In this document: piece after piece, positions 1 through 9,841 of the stretch | How the letters are laid out: the number at the start of each line of letters is the position of its first letter | How positions within the stretch are numbered: the stretch's first letter is position 1 | NCBI GenBank assembly: GCA_037976565.1 | Contig: CP137675.1 | Span: forward strand, 1,435,323-1,499,322 | Reading direction: 5' to 3' | DNA length: 64,000 nucleotides | Source of the DNA: Mesocentrotus franciscanus | Lineage: Eukaryota; Echinodermata; Echinoidea; Camarodonta; Strongylocentrotidae | Notes under the pieces: model-generated | What the model was told of the DNA's origin: nothing | Seen by the model: only the letters and a program-made list of their open reading frames with translations | Database searches by the model: none | Made by a program: the position numbers and the translations under genes

Positions 1-755
1 CATTTTGCATTTCTAAGAAAAACGATTCCCCCCAAAAATTATTACTTCTGTATTACATTTGATTGGTTTGCCTGTGTTCTTGATTATTTGAGGTATAATA
101 AGACTAAAGAGATATCTCTTTGATAAGACTAACAGCAAGAATGCAGAAAAATAGAAAACGGCACAGTATTATCAACCCCACAAATGAAAGGGGAATTCAA
201 GATGCTGACTTTGCGAAACTAAATGTACTATCCTTGAACTCAACCTATGAAAGTAGGCAGAGAAACTCTAGCAGTTAAATGACATTAGCTGAATCTAATT
301 AATATCATCTTATTGCAGTTTCCTTCACCCTTCCGTGCATCGATTCAGCAAATTCAGAGAAGATTGATGAGCTGCAACGAATTTAAACCCCACAATTCAA
401 TCATGGTTATTAAAAGATTGGCATCATTGTTCCCTATCCCCTACAATTATTCACTCCATCTTTATGACCAACACCACAATTTTACTTTTCCCCTGTCTCC
501 CTCTCCCTCCCCTTTCCTCCTCATCCCATCCTCTCTCTTTATCAGGTGGGCTGTTAATATAATACAGACCACCTTATGTTTTCGTTAGAATATTTTTCTT
601 ATTTCCAGGCACTTTTTTTTTAGCACGATAACTTAAAAATGGCTCAATCAATTGCCTTGAAACTTGGCACACATATGTATAGGCATATGGACAAAGCAAA
701 ATAAATGTTATATCTGAGACTATGGGCTATAGAAACCGTGCTTTTGGTGTATTGG
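1..755. other. AT-rich stretch, no gene seen
   Basis: No supported coding region, RNA gene or element border was found. A short pyrimidine-rich patch lies near 490-545; open frames through it reflect the base bias. Confidence 0.5.
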
Positions 756-1300
756 TTAAAGATACTATGTCCCTTTTGTAGCCAACATCAAATTCTGTAG
801 AACTTTGCAGGAATTATGAAAATGTCATGTATGTCCTATCTGTGAAATTTAAACGTTAGCAGTGTCCTAATATTCAAATTATGCAAGGAAACCCGTTTAC
901 TTGCTAGACTTCACTGTCAGACACTATTAAGTGACTGACTGGCCTTCTGTCTTCTTTGGTAATAACATACATAAAATGAGCTGTAAAGGGTACATGAGCA
1001 TTTGTCTACATCAATAACTCACTTTTTGTAAAGGCTAAAATTAAACTGAATGAATCTTTGCGCAGTACAAAATGTACGACCATTCGGTACAATGGTCTGA
1101 AAATCAGACTATTTCTTATTGACTTGGTAGCACTTAAGTCGATTCGACAACTAATAGTCGTTTTTTCCAACTTAAAGACTTTTTGAAGCCCCCCCCCCCT
1201 TTTTTTTAGGGAAGTTCTAAATTAGTATTATCTTTCAAATCCCGTTGGAATTTAACCATTTCATTTGTTTTGGCCTGCAAATGGGACATAGTACCTTTAA
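756..1300. mobile_element. TTAA-flanked non-autonomous element, copy 1
   Basis: The block starts TTAAAGATACTATGTCCC and ends GGGACATAGTACCTTTAA, so the ends form an imperfect terminal inverted repeat that continues into TTTGCAG/CTGCAAA, and TTAA sits at both edges. Near-identical blocks occur at 12801-13291 and 55932-56470. There is no coding capacity. TTAA edges are the target signature of piggyBac-type transposases, but the terminal bases are not typical of that superfamily, so the class is inferred only. Confidence 0.75.
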
Positions 1301-1699
1301 AGCACTAGATAAATCAATAATGATCAAGGCTACACAGATGAAAATTGACATATGGATAGACCATAATGGGAAGAACAATTAAAAGATAATGTAAAATCGT
1401 GAAAATGCAAGTTTCATTATGCGAAAACATTAGCATATACGTATCACCTAATTCGTCAAAGTGACTAATTAAAGGCTAGTTAGGTAATACGTATCACCTA
1501 TTGATTTTGTCAAGATTTTTTATTATTTATTTGATGACGTCATCATAGAGTCAGAAATTTCTTAATTTGCGTGTTATGCCTATGGAAGGTGAATTTAGTT
1601 CACATCATGAATCTACATGACTTTGTTTTTTAAGCAGTATCTCGCTTATTTTTGCTCAATTTTTTCTCAGGTTTTAGTTGGAACAGCCCACCTATACTT
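1301..1699. other. AT-rich spacer, no gene seen
   Basis: The spacer contains a short direct repeat, ACGTATCACCTA, near 1440 and 1489. Nothing else is supported. Confidence 0.4.
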
Positions 1700-1721
1700 G
1701 TTCCAAACAAGTATTACATGT

Positions 1722-1985
1722 CTAGTTTATCTCTTGCTCTTGCTCTCTCCCTCCCTCTCTCATTCAATCCACCTCTCACACCCCTCCCCCTTCCCTTCCC
1801 CTTTCTTCCATCTTCTATTATCTTCTTGAACATGAACCCTTATCTCTCTCTTTCCTCCCCTCCTACTCTCTATCCCTTACCCTTACTCACCTTCTCTCTT
1901 CCTATTCCTCTCTCTCTCTCTCTTCACATCTTTCTCTCTCTCTCTCTCTCTTTCACCCTCTCTCTCTCTCTCCCTCTCTTATCCT
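1722..1985 (+). repeat. CT-rich polypyrimidine tract
   Basis: Almost pure C/T with runs of CTCTCT. The overlapping long open frames are rich in Leu, Ser and Pro, which is what translated CT repeats give, so they are not annotated as genes. Confidence 0.85.
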
Positions 1986-1990
1986 CTGCT

Positions 1991-3206
1991 ATACCCTTAC
2001 GAACACTCACAGCCTACAAACACCTACCCATCATCGAGCTGTTGGAAAACAACTTTATACAATCTAACAGCAGAGGGCATCATTACAGTTTCAATGGAAG
2101 GCATTACTGACTGTTGTTAGAAACATGAATTTAGTGGGCTGGAAAAACATGTACACATTCATAGAATTTGTTACAATTTTCCAAACAAGTCGGTGATGTA
2201 GCAATGGTGGATTTAGAAGGACACAATCCACTAGAAAAATCTGCCAAAATCCTAGCTTAATATCACTAGATAGATATAAAGTGAAATTATAATCCAACTT
2301 TGTAGTAAAATTACTAATGACCAATCAAAGCAACCTAAAGTAAAGTGATAAAATTCATAATTCTCTTTAGATAGAAAAGAATATCTAGATTTTCATATTT
2401 TGTTCATAAAAACATTTCTGTAACTACAAATATTGATAAAAGAATACCGGTACATAATTTGGGTTTCCTGTTATACGCAGAAAACCTAAATTTTGTATTC
2501 TTTCATCAATATTCGACTTCAAAAACATTTTTTTTTTTAATCCTTGCAGCAATGTGTCTTAAATGACATCCTCTTTCACATTATGATACAATTTAAGTTA
2601 AATTTTGCCATCAAATTTTTGGGGCTCCCAACTTTAGAGGGGCTTTAACTACATTTTGTCACTAACAGGACTATTACCGTTTTTTCTTTTTCCTTCTTCT
2701 TCTTCTTCTTTTTTTTTTTTAAATTATGAATCAGAATGTATACAAAATGACAAGTTTTTAATTTGTTCAAAAAGCCTAGGCATGATGCCTTTGCCTCATA
2801 AATAATAGCGAATTCTAAAAGGGTTCTCAATAGAATGGGATTGCATTTCTAATGTCAACATATACATCTAGTGAGATATGAATTACATCTCAACATTACC
2901 CATCACTCTCCTAATTAACACAACAGATCACACCCATTCAAACAGTACTCACTTATATTTTAAAAACAGGCCCCTCATATTTTGGTCAGATTTTGGCGAT
3001 GCCTTGTCCATCCTCAGAATATGGTCAAAATACGGAGCAAAATGCTTTTTACCACTATATCTCCATGTCCAATATAAACCTAATAGTCCACAGATACGAT
3101 GCTTAATCAAGCAGTACAACAGCATTTATCCTATATAATAGGCATGTTCAGATATGGCACAGTTAACTGCTGCTGAAAAGCTGCTGCATTTCTTTACCTG
3201 TAAATA
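1991..3206. other. AT-rich spacer, no gene seen
   Basis: The spacer holds a TTC/T-rich patch near 2680-2720 and otherwise unstructured AT-rich sequence. No exon or element border could be supported. Confidence 0.4.
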
Positions 3207-3361
3207 GGGACTTTTAGATTTGCACGTCGACGTAGTGGACTGCAACGTGTGCCATTCTTTCAAGGCACTGGCCCGTGCCCGGCAGTGCCTTAAAGGACGT
3301 CACATTAAAAGGATGTCACCGTGGCAGTCCATGTTCTCGTCATGTAAAATCTAAAAGTCCC
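3207..3361. mobile_element. Palindromic TA-flanked MITE (family A), copy 1
   Basis: Ends read GGGACTTTTAGATTT and the complement AAATCTAAAAGTCCC, immediately flanked by TA on both sides. The inner sequence carries further inverted motifs (GGCACTGGCCCGTG / CACGGGC-type). Copies lie at 6504-6664 (inner part in the opposite orientation) and 41073-41253. TA duplications suit a Tc1/mariner-type transposase; there is no coding sequence. Confidence 0.85.
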
Positions 3362-3551
3362 TACTGAATGGTAGCTGCGCAACAGAGGACTTGCGTATAT
3401 TCACTGAGCTCGGTGTTATATGATACAGAAATGGGAATGAGCCTTAACTTGATTGGTTAATGTGAAATATTATCTGGTCAATTTGTGTGGCTTCTTCTCA
3501 ATATCTTCATATTACATGACGAATATGAAACCATACAAGTATATAAGCCTA

Positions 3552-3832
3552 CTGGGGGTGTTTCATAAAGACTAAGATCGACTTTAAGTTAAACTTAAGT
3601 ATAGCAGGCCGTTCATGCCATTGTTTGCTCTCATCATTTACTGGTATTGGTCTCTCAAGGGACGTACAGATCATGGTAAAAAAATCTACAAAACGTACAT
3701 TTTTTGATAATTCATTATTGAAGGAAAAATATTATCTAAAGATCATAATGGTGAGAGCAAACAATGGCACGAACGGCCTGTCATACTTAAGTCCAACTTA
3801 AAGTCGATCTTAGTCTTTGTGAAACCCCCCTG
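3552..3832. mobile_element. Foldback element (family F), copy 1
   Basis: Long inverted arms of about 60-80 bases. The left arm runs from CTGGGGGTGTTTC through AAGACTAAGATCGACTTTAAG to GCAGGCCGTTCATGCCATTG; the right arm is the complement, ending GTGAAACCCCCCTGG. The loop of about 130 bases is AT-rich. A second copy at 63506-63788 has its loop in the opposite orientation. No coding sequence was found. Confidence 0.8.
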
Positions 3833-6119
3833 GTTTGTGAATAATTGTTGATCGATTGATTGATCGAGAGAGAGAGCTTACAACTCATCAAAATTCTTTT
3901 CATTTGATAGACCTAGTCATGAGTTAGCATTGTTCTATTTATTTTATTGTTTGTTTGCTTGTATTATTTATTTATTTATTTGTTTTTCATTTTTTAATGA
4001 TTGATTTATTCCATTTATTCATTCATTTTCACATCATACATTTATTTTTTCCATTTTGCCACAGAGTAAATTCCAGGAACAAGTATTTTAAGGTTTTTAA
4101 AATATAGATTTCATTTCATTTGTCAGGGCAGTATTTGTTCTACATTCATAAAAAATGATCAATTTCTCTACAGTTATTTACCCTGCCTGCGTAATCTGTA
4201 AGATGTTTATAAACTTCTTTAAAGTCTCCTTTTTTTCAGTAGCATTTGATAGTTACTTCTTTATTTAGCATTATCTAATAAATTAGTAATATCTTATTTC
4301 TATATAATAGCATGCCATAACAGTGGAGAACAAATTTTGTCTTTTTTTAATAGCATTTACAATAATTGTCGAGTTTAAATCAATTAACTTCTTATGTAGT
4401 AGCATTACCTAAGAATTGGAAATAAATTCCTTCTTTTCAGAGGTTTATACCTAAGAATAGTATTGCACCTACTAGAAACTGCAAAAGTCATTAATTTTTA
4501 TCATTTATGGCTTATATAATGGGCAATTGCATAAAAGAATTGGTGGTAAACTAAATATTATATACACCCTTCAGTCTTGAAATTTAAGAAGGCATTTCGA
4601 AGGTGTATTCTTACTGGTACCAGACAAGGCATTTCCAAGGTGTATTCTTACTGGTACCAGCTTTTGCAATGGGCAATCAATCCTTGTAAACACTTGATTG
4701 ATTTTCAAAAAGTAATTTGATCTTTCTTGGAAGCTCCTGCAGGTAGTATTATGTGGAATGGATTTGCAATAAACAAAAATGAAGTAAAGAAATGCATTTT
4801 TTATGTTAGCTATAGAAATTCAATATTAGTGGCTACATACATTGCATTTTGACCTATTTTGGTATATTGTAAATATTTGACCTTGCTTGCAGATTTGGAA
4901 TTCTGTCAGTTTCGTTGACAAATCTCTCAGACAAACAAAATAGACAAATTTTAGAGCTAAATACTTCAATCATTCACTGTATTTCTGATATATTTTCATC
5001 TGTTTCGCTTGGTGTTACTTTAAGTTGATCAGAATTATAGCAAAAGCGTTTCAGTCATAAAAATGTCCACATTCCCTTTAAACGTCATACACACTGTCTG
5101 TGAAATATTGATTCTTTGGGGTTTCTTTTCCTTCATCAACTCTCCCATCTGTACACCAAATTGATTCAGTTGTACATGCAACTCTGTTTGTGTTGCTAAA
5201 TTTCCAATACATGCAGAAATTCAATAACTTTATCCAACTGTGTGGCATGTACAGAAGGTAATGTAACATGTGCCCAGGTGTCTGCCCAGTGTGTTCTGCT
5301 CCATATCAAATATGAATAAGTGGACAGCCCTCATTTCTTTCCCTTTAACCTTTTTTTTTCGCTGTTAGAGGAATGTATCCAACCTGAAGCCTCTACCCCT
5401 GAGTTTCTAATTGATGAAAAAGAAAGTGTGTGATACATACACTTGCAAATTATATCAAATAATTTCACATGAAATTGAATGCATATCAATGGAATAAGTC
5501 TTGATGGGTTTTGATTTTTCTTCCATTAAGCTAAAAATAAGCTACCGTCCCAAGATTTCCTGTAAGTAGTTTGGAATATAATCATGATAAATGAATCATT
5601 AATAACTTAAATTATGATTTATTATGTAGCATTTACAATATGTGATGCTCTCAAATCCTTTATGTGTATATAGGATATGAAAGTGTGCTACTAACTTAGA
5701 ATTGATAAATGGCCAAACAATAAACCATTAATTATAAATGAATACAAATAATTGCCTAATCTATGCACATTGTATATTACTTGGAATAAATAGTTTTTTT
5801 GTTGCTTCGACAAGACTAAATGTTTAAACCTTTATTAAGATCAGACTTCTATAAATAGATACACTGAAGTCACTATATCAAATGCATTGTGATACACTAT
5901 AAGCATTTGAATTTAGAAAACAATGATCTAATGTACTGGGGAACATAACCAGATGATTATGTATTTTGTCCTTACTTAAGTTATTTGTTTTGACCATGTT
6001 AGCTATCTTTCTATTATGTTAGTTACTATATTAAGTTAGTCATTTGAGTAGTTATAAGATTTGTATACTTCTCTTTGTTGATATCTTTGTGTGATTATAT
6101 TTCTCATGTCATTCATGCT
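3833..6119. other. AT-rich spacer with a small tandem duplication
   Basis: No gene was seen. At 4589-4660 a 37-base unit (AAGGCATTTCGAAGGTGTAT...) occurs twice in tandem with few changes. The rest is AT-rich without recognisable structure. Confidence 0.45.
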
Positions 6120-6205
6120 TGTACAGCGCATAGAGAAACTAGAGAAGCGCATAGAGTTTATTATGCGCTCTATAAAGATTGTATTATTATTATTATTATT
6201 ATGCA
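6120..6205 (+). repeat. 3' tail of a SINE-like repeat with (ATT)n end
   Basis: Contains GCGCATAGAG twice, then TTATGCGCTCTATAAAG and a run of TTATTATTATTATT. The same GCGCATAGAG...TATGCGC...(TTATTA)n arrangement is on the minus strand at 34206-34450, so this looks like a 5'-truncated copy of that repeat. Confidence 0.6.
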
Positions 6206-6503
6206 TCCTCTATGAACATGGGCCTTAGAGTTCACATATCGTCTGTTAAGAGCCACAGGGGATCTAAGATCATCTAACTTATATATTATAACACAGGGTT
6301 AATAGCCTTTTAGCTCCCAACAGAAGTTATGTCATACTGGTTCTTGCATGGAGTTGAAATTTCTGTCCCACATTAGCATAACCATCTACAAATACATGTT
6401 ATTTTGTTGTCTTCTTTGCTACTATTGACAAATCTGGCGATGCAATACATTGAGTAAACAAAATATGTTCATGCTTGTAAGAGCTTTCTGCAATAAGTCA
6501 ATA

Positions 6504-6664
6504 GGGACTTTTAGATTTTAAACGACGAGAACGTGGACTGCCACGGTGATATCCTTTTAAGGTAATGTGACGTCCTTTTAAGGCACTGCCGGGCACGGGC
6601 CATTGCCTTGAAAGAATGGCACATGAGGCAGTCCACGTTCTCGTCGTGTAAATCTAAAAGTCCC
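6504..6664. mobile_element. Palindromic TA-flanked MITE (family A), copy 2
   Basis: Terminal GGGACTTTTAGATTT and its complement are bounded by TA. Arms carry CGACGAGAACGTGGACTGCC and its complement, as in the copies at 3207 and 41073. It lies just downstream of the 688-residue minus-strand coding exon, and its right end would supply a stop codon to a possible downstream exon of that gene. Confidence 0.85.
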
Positions 6665-7037
6665 TAATAAAACTTTTGTGACTGCATGATTTATAGTGCA
6701 TGCTCTGTGAATACATTTGTCTTGTCAAGCAGAACTTCCACCTGCAAAATATACATGTGAGGGTATTAAAGAGGGTAAAGGCACCTGGATGCAATATTGA
6801 TGTGCATAATATATTTTGCTGGTAAGATATTGTGTGCTGAATAACAATCATATTCACATCAAAATATATGCTACTATGACATTTGAACAGACAAAATTGT
6901 AAAAATCAGCAAATTCTGTCATAAATGAGTAACATAATTGGTTAAATAAATCAAAGGCACAGCACTTCAGGTTAATACTTATGCATTATACTTCAAGACA
7001 CTCTACCACAGCACTCAATATTTGTTGCATCATCTAC

Positions 7038-9104
7038 TTACAACTTGTGGTCTATGAGAAGCATGATGGCCATGGTGTTGTTGACCAGAGATGCAGCAAC
7101 ATGTTGACTGTAGTTGACCTCCCCATCCTCCGGCTCCTCTCCTTGATCTTCCTCTGCTCCTCCTGGTTTATCCTCATCATTCCCGGAATGGTCTCTATCC
7201 AGAGGAGTGGTATCCCTTGGGGGAGGGGCATCCATCAACATGGGTATAGGATCGGACTGAGGGATCAAGTTAGGACCAACCGGCAACGATGCAGTGACGA
7301 TCACATACTCAGGGTCATTGCTGACTACACCTGGAGATGGTAGGTCCCTGGTAAGTTTACCAGTCGGGATATCGTCACATGAAGAATAAAAACTGCTGTC
7401 ACTATTGTCATTCTCATTGTTATCATATGCCATTGACTCTTGACATTCAGGTGTATTGCCTGTCTCCGGAGCGGTAATATACCCTTGTTCAGGGCTCTCT
7501 GCTGTGCGATTGTCATGATTGATGCCATTGTCATTGAGGATGCACAATTCAGCGATCCCACAAGCTTGAACTACTGCCCCGGGGCTGACGGTGTCTGGGC
7601 TTACAGCACCGAATTTTCTGTCTGTTAATTGGAATTCATTATTCATGGTCCCTAAAGTGGGTGAAGAAGTACAATGCCGGGAGATCTGCAGCTGAGCACT
7701 GCTTCCACTAACACCTCCTTCACTACCGCAACTGCTAGCAAAACCTGTCCCCTTTTCAACACTGATGGCAGCATGACTCTCAGGCACTATGTCAGCATTG
7801 ACTGCTGGCAAGTCCTGATCCCTGCTAGAAAACCCATCCCCTTCACTGTGAGTATTTGGTTCTTTGATCAAGTACATATACTCTCCAGACTTTGAAACAA
7901 CCCATTCTTCAGTTTCAGTACATTCCTCTTGACTGTTTTGATGTACCAGACTGTGGGACAACAAAATGCTTGATTGAGATACCCAACTCGGTTCCACAAT
8001 ATTCTCGAATTCACTCGCTTCCTTCTCTATCTCTTCCACATCAATGTCTATTTCACAAAAAGGTTCCTCATCCTCAAAGACCTCTGGTGATGAAAGGTAA
8101 GAAGCAATGATAGGGGAGGTCTCTGACGATGAAGAGGACGATGAGGAAACATATCGCTTCCTGGAGTATCTGGTGTAAGCTTCGTCATGAGGGTAGCTTT
8201 CTCGCTTCTTGAATACTGATGATATCTGGCTTTGCAGCTTCTTGAGCTTGCCTTTGGTGGGTGCCTCAGGCATCGACATTGTTCTCTTCTGCCTGTACAG
8301 CATGCCACCTTTTACACCTTGAGTGTTTGTCTTTCCGACATTGCACTGAGTGGATGTTTCTTGGTAAGGGTTGTCTGTATGTGTGCCTAACACTGGGTCA
8401 GACTTGATGGGTCTAAAGGCACCAGAAGGAGTCTTATCTCCGTCCCTTGTCCCAATGGCTGATGTGGTATTTGACTTTGGTATCAACAGCGTCTTGGGCT
8501 TACCAGCGAGAGGTTTATCTGACTTTTTGAGCTTGTTCAAAGTGTCTTCCATGCTATCCACATGGATGGGTTGACGTTGACCAGTTCTCTGCTGCTTTGC
8601 TCTCATGAACCTCCATTTCCTCTTGTTTTTCCCCATCACTGTCAAAACAGCATCTGAGATATCACCAGAAAAATCTTGGCACAATAAATATTCATCCGCT
8701 TTTACTGGATCATAAGGATCACCATGGACATCATCTATTACAAAGTACTCTTCAACATCACTCTCTGGCTGAAGACTGCTTGGATAGTCATAAGGAACAT
8801 CTACATTGAAGCCAATCTCACTCGAATCAAAGCTCTGTCCCTTACACAAATGCTTCCTCATTGTGCTGTTCAGATGCAATGTCTCTAGAGCGCAAACCCT
8901 CGGCTCATCTTCGCGAAAAGGATCGTAAATATGAGAGGGATCAGACTGTTTGCTCTTCTGCCACACATTGGTTGTTCCTTCAAAGCTGTATTGCTTTTGC
9001 TGTATTTGGTGTATGTCATCCGAGTGTTCATGATCTGTTGAATCAAGTCTATTCTGCCATTTGTTCATTTTACTGATCATATTTTCAGAAGTCCATTCAC
9101 CCAT
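7038..9104 (-). CDS. Acidic Ser/Thr-rich protein, unrecognised, long exon
   Basis: An uninterrupted minus-strand frame gives 688 codons from ATG at 9104 (context TCATCATGG; an in-frame TAG lies 15 codons upstream). An acceptor-like TTTGATGTGATACAG ends at 9196, so the exon may begin at 9195 with a short 5' UTR. I do not recognise the family. Visible parts: residues 115-152 are acidic and Tyr-rich (EEYFVIDDVHGDPYDP, then ADEYLLCQDFSGDISDAV); 158-178 is a basic patch (KNKRKWRFMRAKQQRTGQR), possibly nuclear or lipid binding; 284-301 is basic and amphipathic (KGKLKKLQSQISSVFKK); 320-327 is an eight-Ser run; 342-366 is Glu/Asp-rich; 640-662 is acidic. There is no signal peptide or clear membrane span. 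The last residues (NYSQHVAASLVNNTMAIMLL) form an amphipathic helix candidate. The TAA stop overlaps a strong donor (TT|GTAAGT at 7042/7041), so the true C terminus may lie in a further exon. Coding is likely because of length and mixed composition; the function is unknown. Confidence 0.8.
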   Translation of the reverse strand: MGEWTSENMISKMNKWQNRLDSTDHEHSDDIHQIQQKQYSFEGTTNVWQKSKQSDPSHIYDPFREDEPRVCALETLHLNSTMRKHLCKGQSFDSSEIGFNVDVPYDYPSSLQPESDVEEYFVIDDVHGDPYDPVKADEYLLCQDFSGDISDAVLTVMGKNKRKWRFMRAKQQRTGQRQPIHVDSMEDTLNKLKKSDKPLAGKPKTLLIPKSNTTSAIGTRDGDKTPSGAFRPIKSDPVLGTHTDNPYQETSTQCNVGKTNTQGVKGGMLYRQKRTMSMPEAPTKGKLKKLQSQISSVFKKRESYPHDEAYTRYSRKRYVSSSSSSSSETSPIIASYLSSPEVFEDEEPFCEIDIDVEEIEKEASEFENIVEPSWVSQSSILLSHSLVHQNSQEECTETEEWVVSKSGEYMYLIKEPNTHSEGDGFSSRDQDLPAVNADIVPESHAAISVEKGTGFASSCGSEGGVSGSSAQLQISRHCTSSPTLGTMNNEFQLTDRKFGAVSPDTVSPGAVVQACGIAELCILNDNGINHDNRTAESPEQGYITAPETGNTPECQESMAYDNNENDNSDSSFYSSCDDIPTGKLTRDLPSPGVVSNDPEYVIVTASLPVGPNLIPQSDPIPMLMDAPPPRDTTPLDRDHSGNDEDKPGGAEEDQGEEPEDGEVNYSQHVAASLVNNTMAIMLLIDHKL

Positions 9105-9195
9105 GATGACAAGATTCTTCACCAATGATATGAAGATCTAGTTCCATATTAATCATTTCTTCCTCTGTTCACAACAAGTACATGAAATCCTTTAG

Positions 9196-9461
9196 CTGTA
9201 TCACATCAAAGATAAAATACAAAGTTTATTGGTTTAACATTCCTCAAATGTACTCCATGTTGATGACGGTTAAGACAGACAATTACAGACAACTGAACAA
9301 AACAAGATTTTACAAGGAGATTAGTTAAAGACGAAAATACACCAGATGGTTGACTGCACTTATCAAGGAGACCACAACAATAGACCTGATTTTTCTCAAA
9401 CCAAGGACAAATCAATGAGACCAAGACAAATCCAAATGCGATCAAGGAAAAAGCAAAATGT
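9196..9461. other. Upstream flank of the 688-codon exon
   Basis: No independent feature was found except two nearby copies of a CAAGGAAAAAGCAAAATG motif at 9443-9483. The second copy became the target duplication of the adjoining LINE. Confidence 0.4.
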
Positions 9462-9483
9462 GATTCAAGGAAAAAGCAAAATG

Positions 9484-9819
9484 TGACTCTGCGAGACAAA
9501 ATCAATCACAAAGTCATACGCCAGAAAACAAAGGTTAAAGACATCATGGAGAAAGTCAGAGAATCAAAGTGGAGATGGGCTGGGCATGTAGCAAGACTTC
9601 AAGACAATAGATGGACAAATCGTTTAACAGAATGGCAACCAAGGACGGAAAGAGAAGAAGAGGAAGGCAGAAGAGAAGATGGAGAGATGACCTAACATCA
9701 TACATGGGAACGGCCACTTGGACTAGGACAGCTAGAGACAGAAGAGAATGGAAATGTTATGAGGAGGGCTTTGTCCAACATCTGGATGAACTATAGCCTG
9801 ATAGATAGATAGATAGATA
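9484..9819 (+). pseudogene. 5'-truncated LINE, reverse-transcriptase C-terminal end
   Basis: Plus-strand translation gives SKWRWAGHVARLQDNRWTNR followed, after a one-base frame change near 9640-9650, by GKRRRGRQKRRWRDDL and a Trp/Arg-rich end closing with HLDEL and a stop at 9793-9795. The pattern (R)WAGHVAR..D.RW, then GKR.RGRP..RW.DD, is the familiar C-terminal tail of non-LTR retrotransposon reverse transcriptases. The stop is followed by a (GATA)n tail, and the insertion is bordered by an identical 22-base repeat at 9462-9483 and 9820-9841. It is therefore a dead, 5'-truncated copy about 336 bases long. The exact clade cannot be fixed by eye. Confidence 0.9.
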
Positions 9820-9841
9820 GATTCAAGGAAAAAGCAAAATG

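Noticed and set aside
1652..2110. 152-codon Ser/Leu/Pro frame
   Set aside because: It follows a CT-rich tract; composition is explained by CTCTCT translation.
6981..8574. Several plus- and minus-strand frames of 62-120 codons within 7-8.6 kb
   Set aside because: Shadow frames of the 688-codon minus-strand exon.
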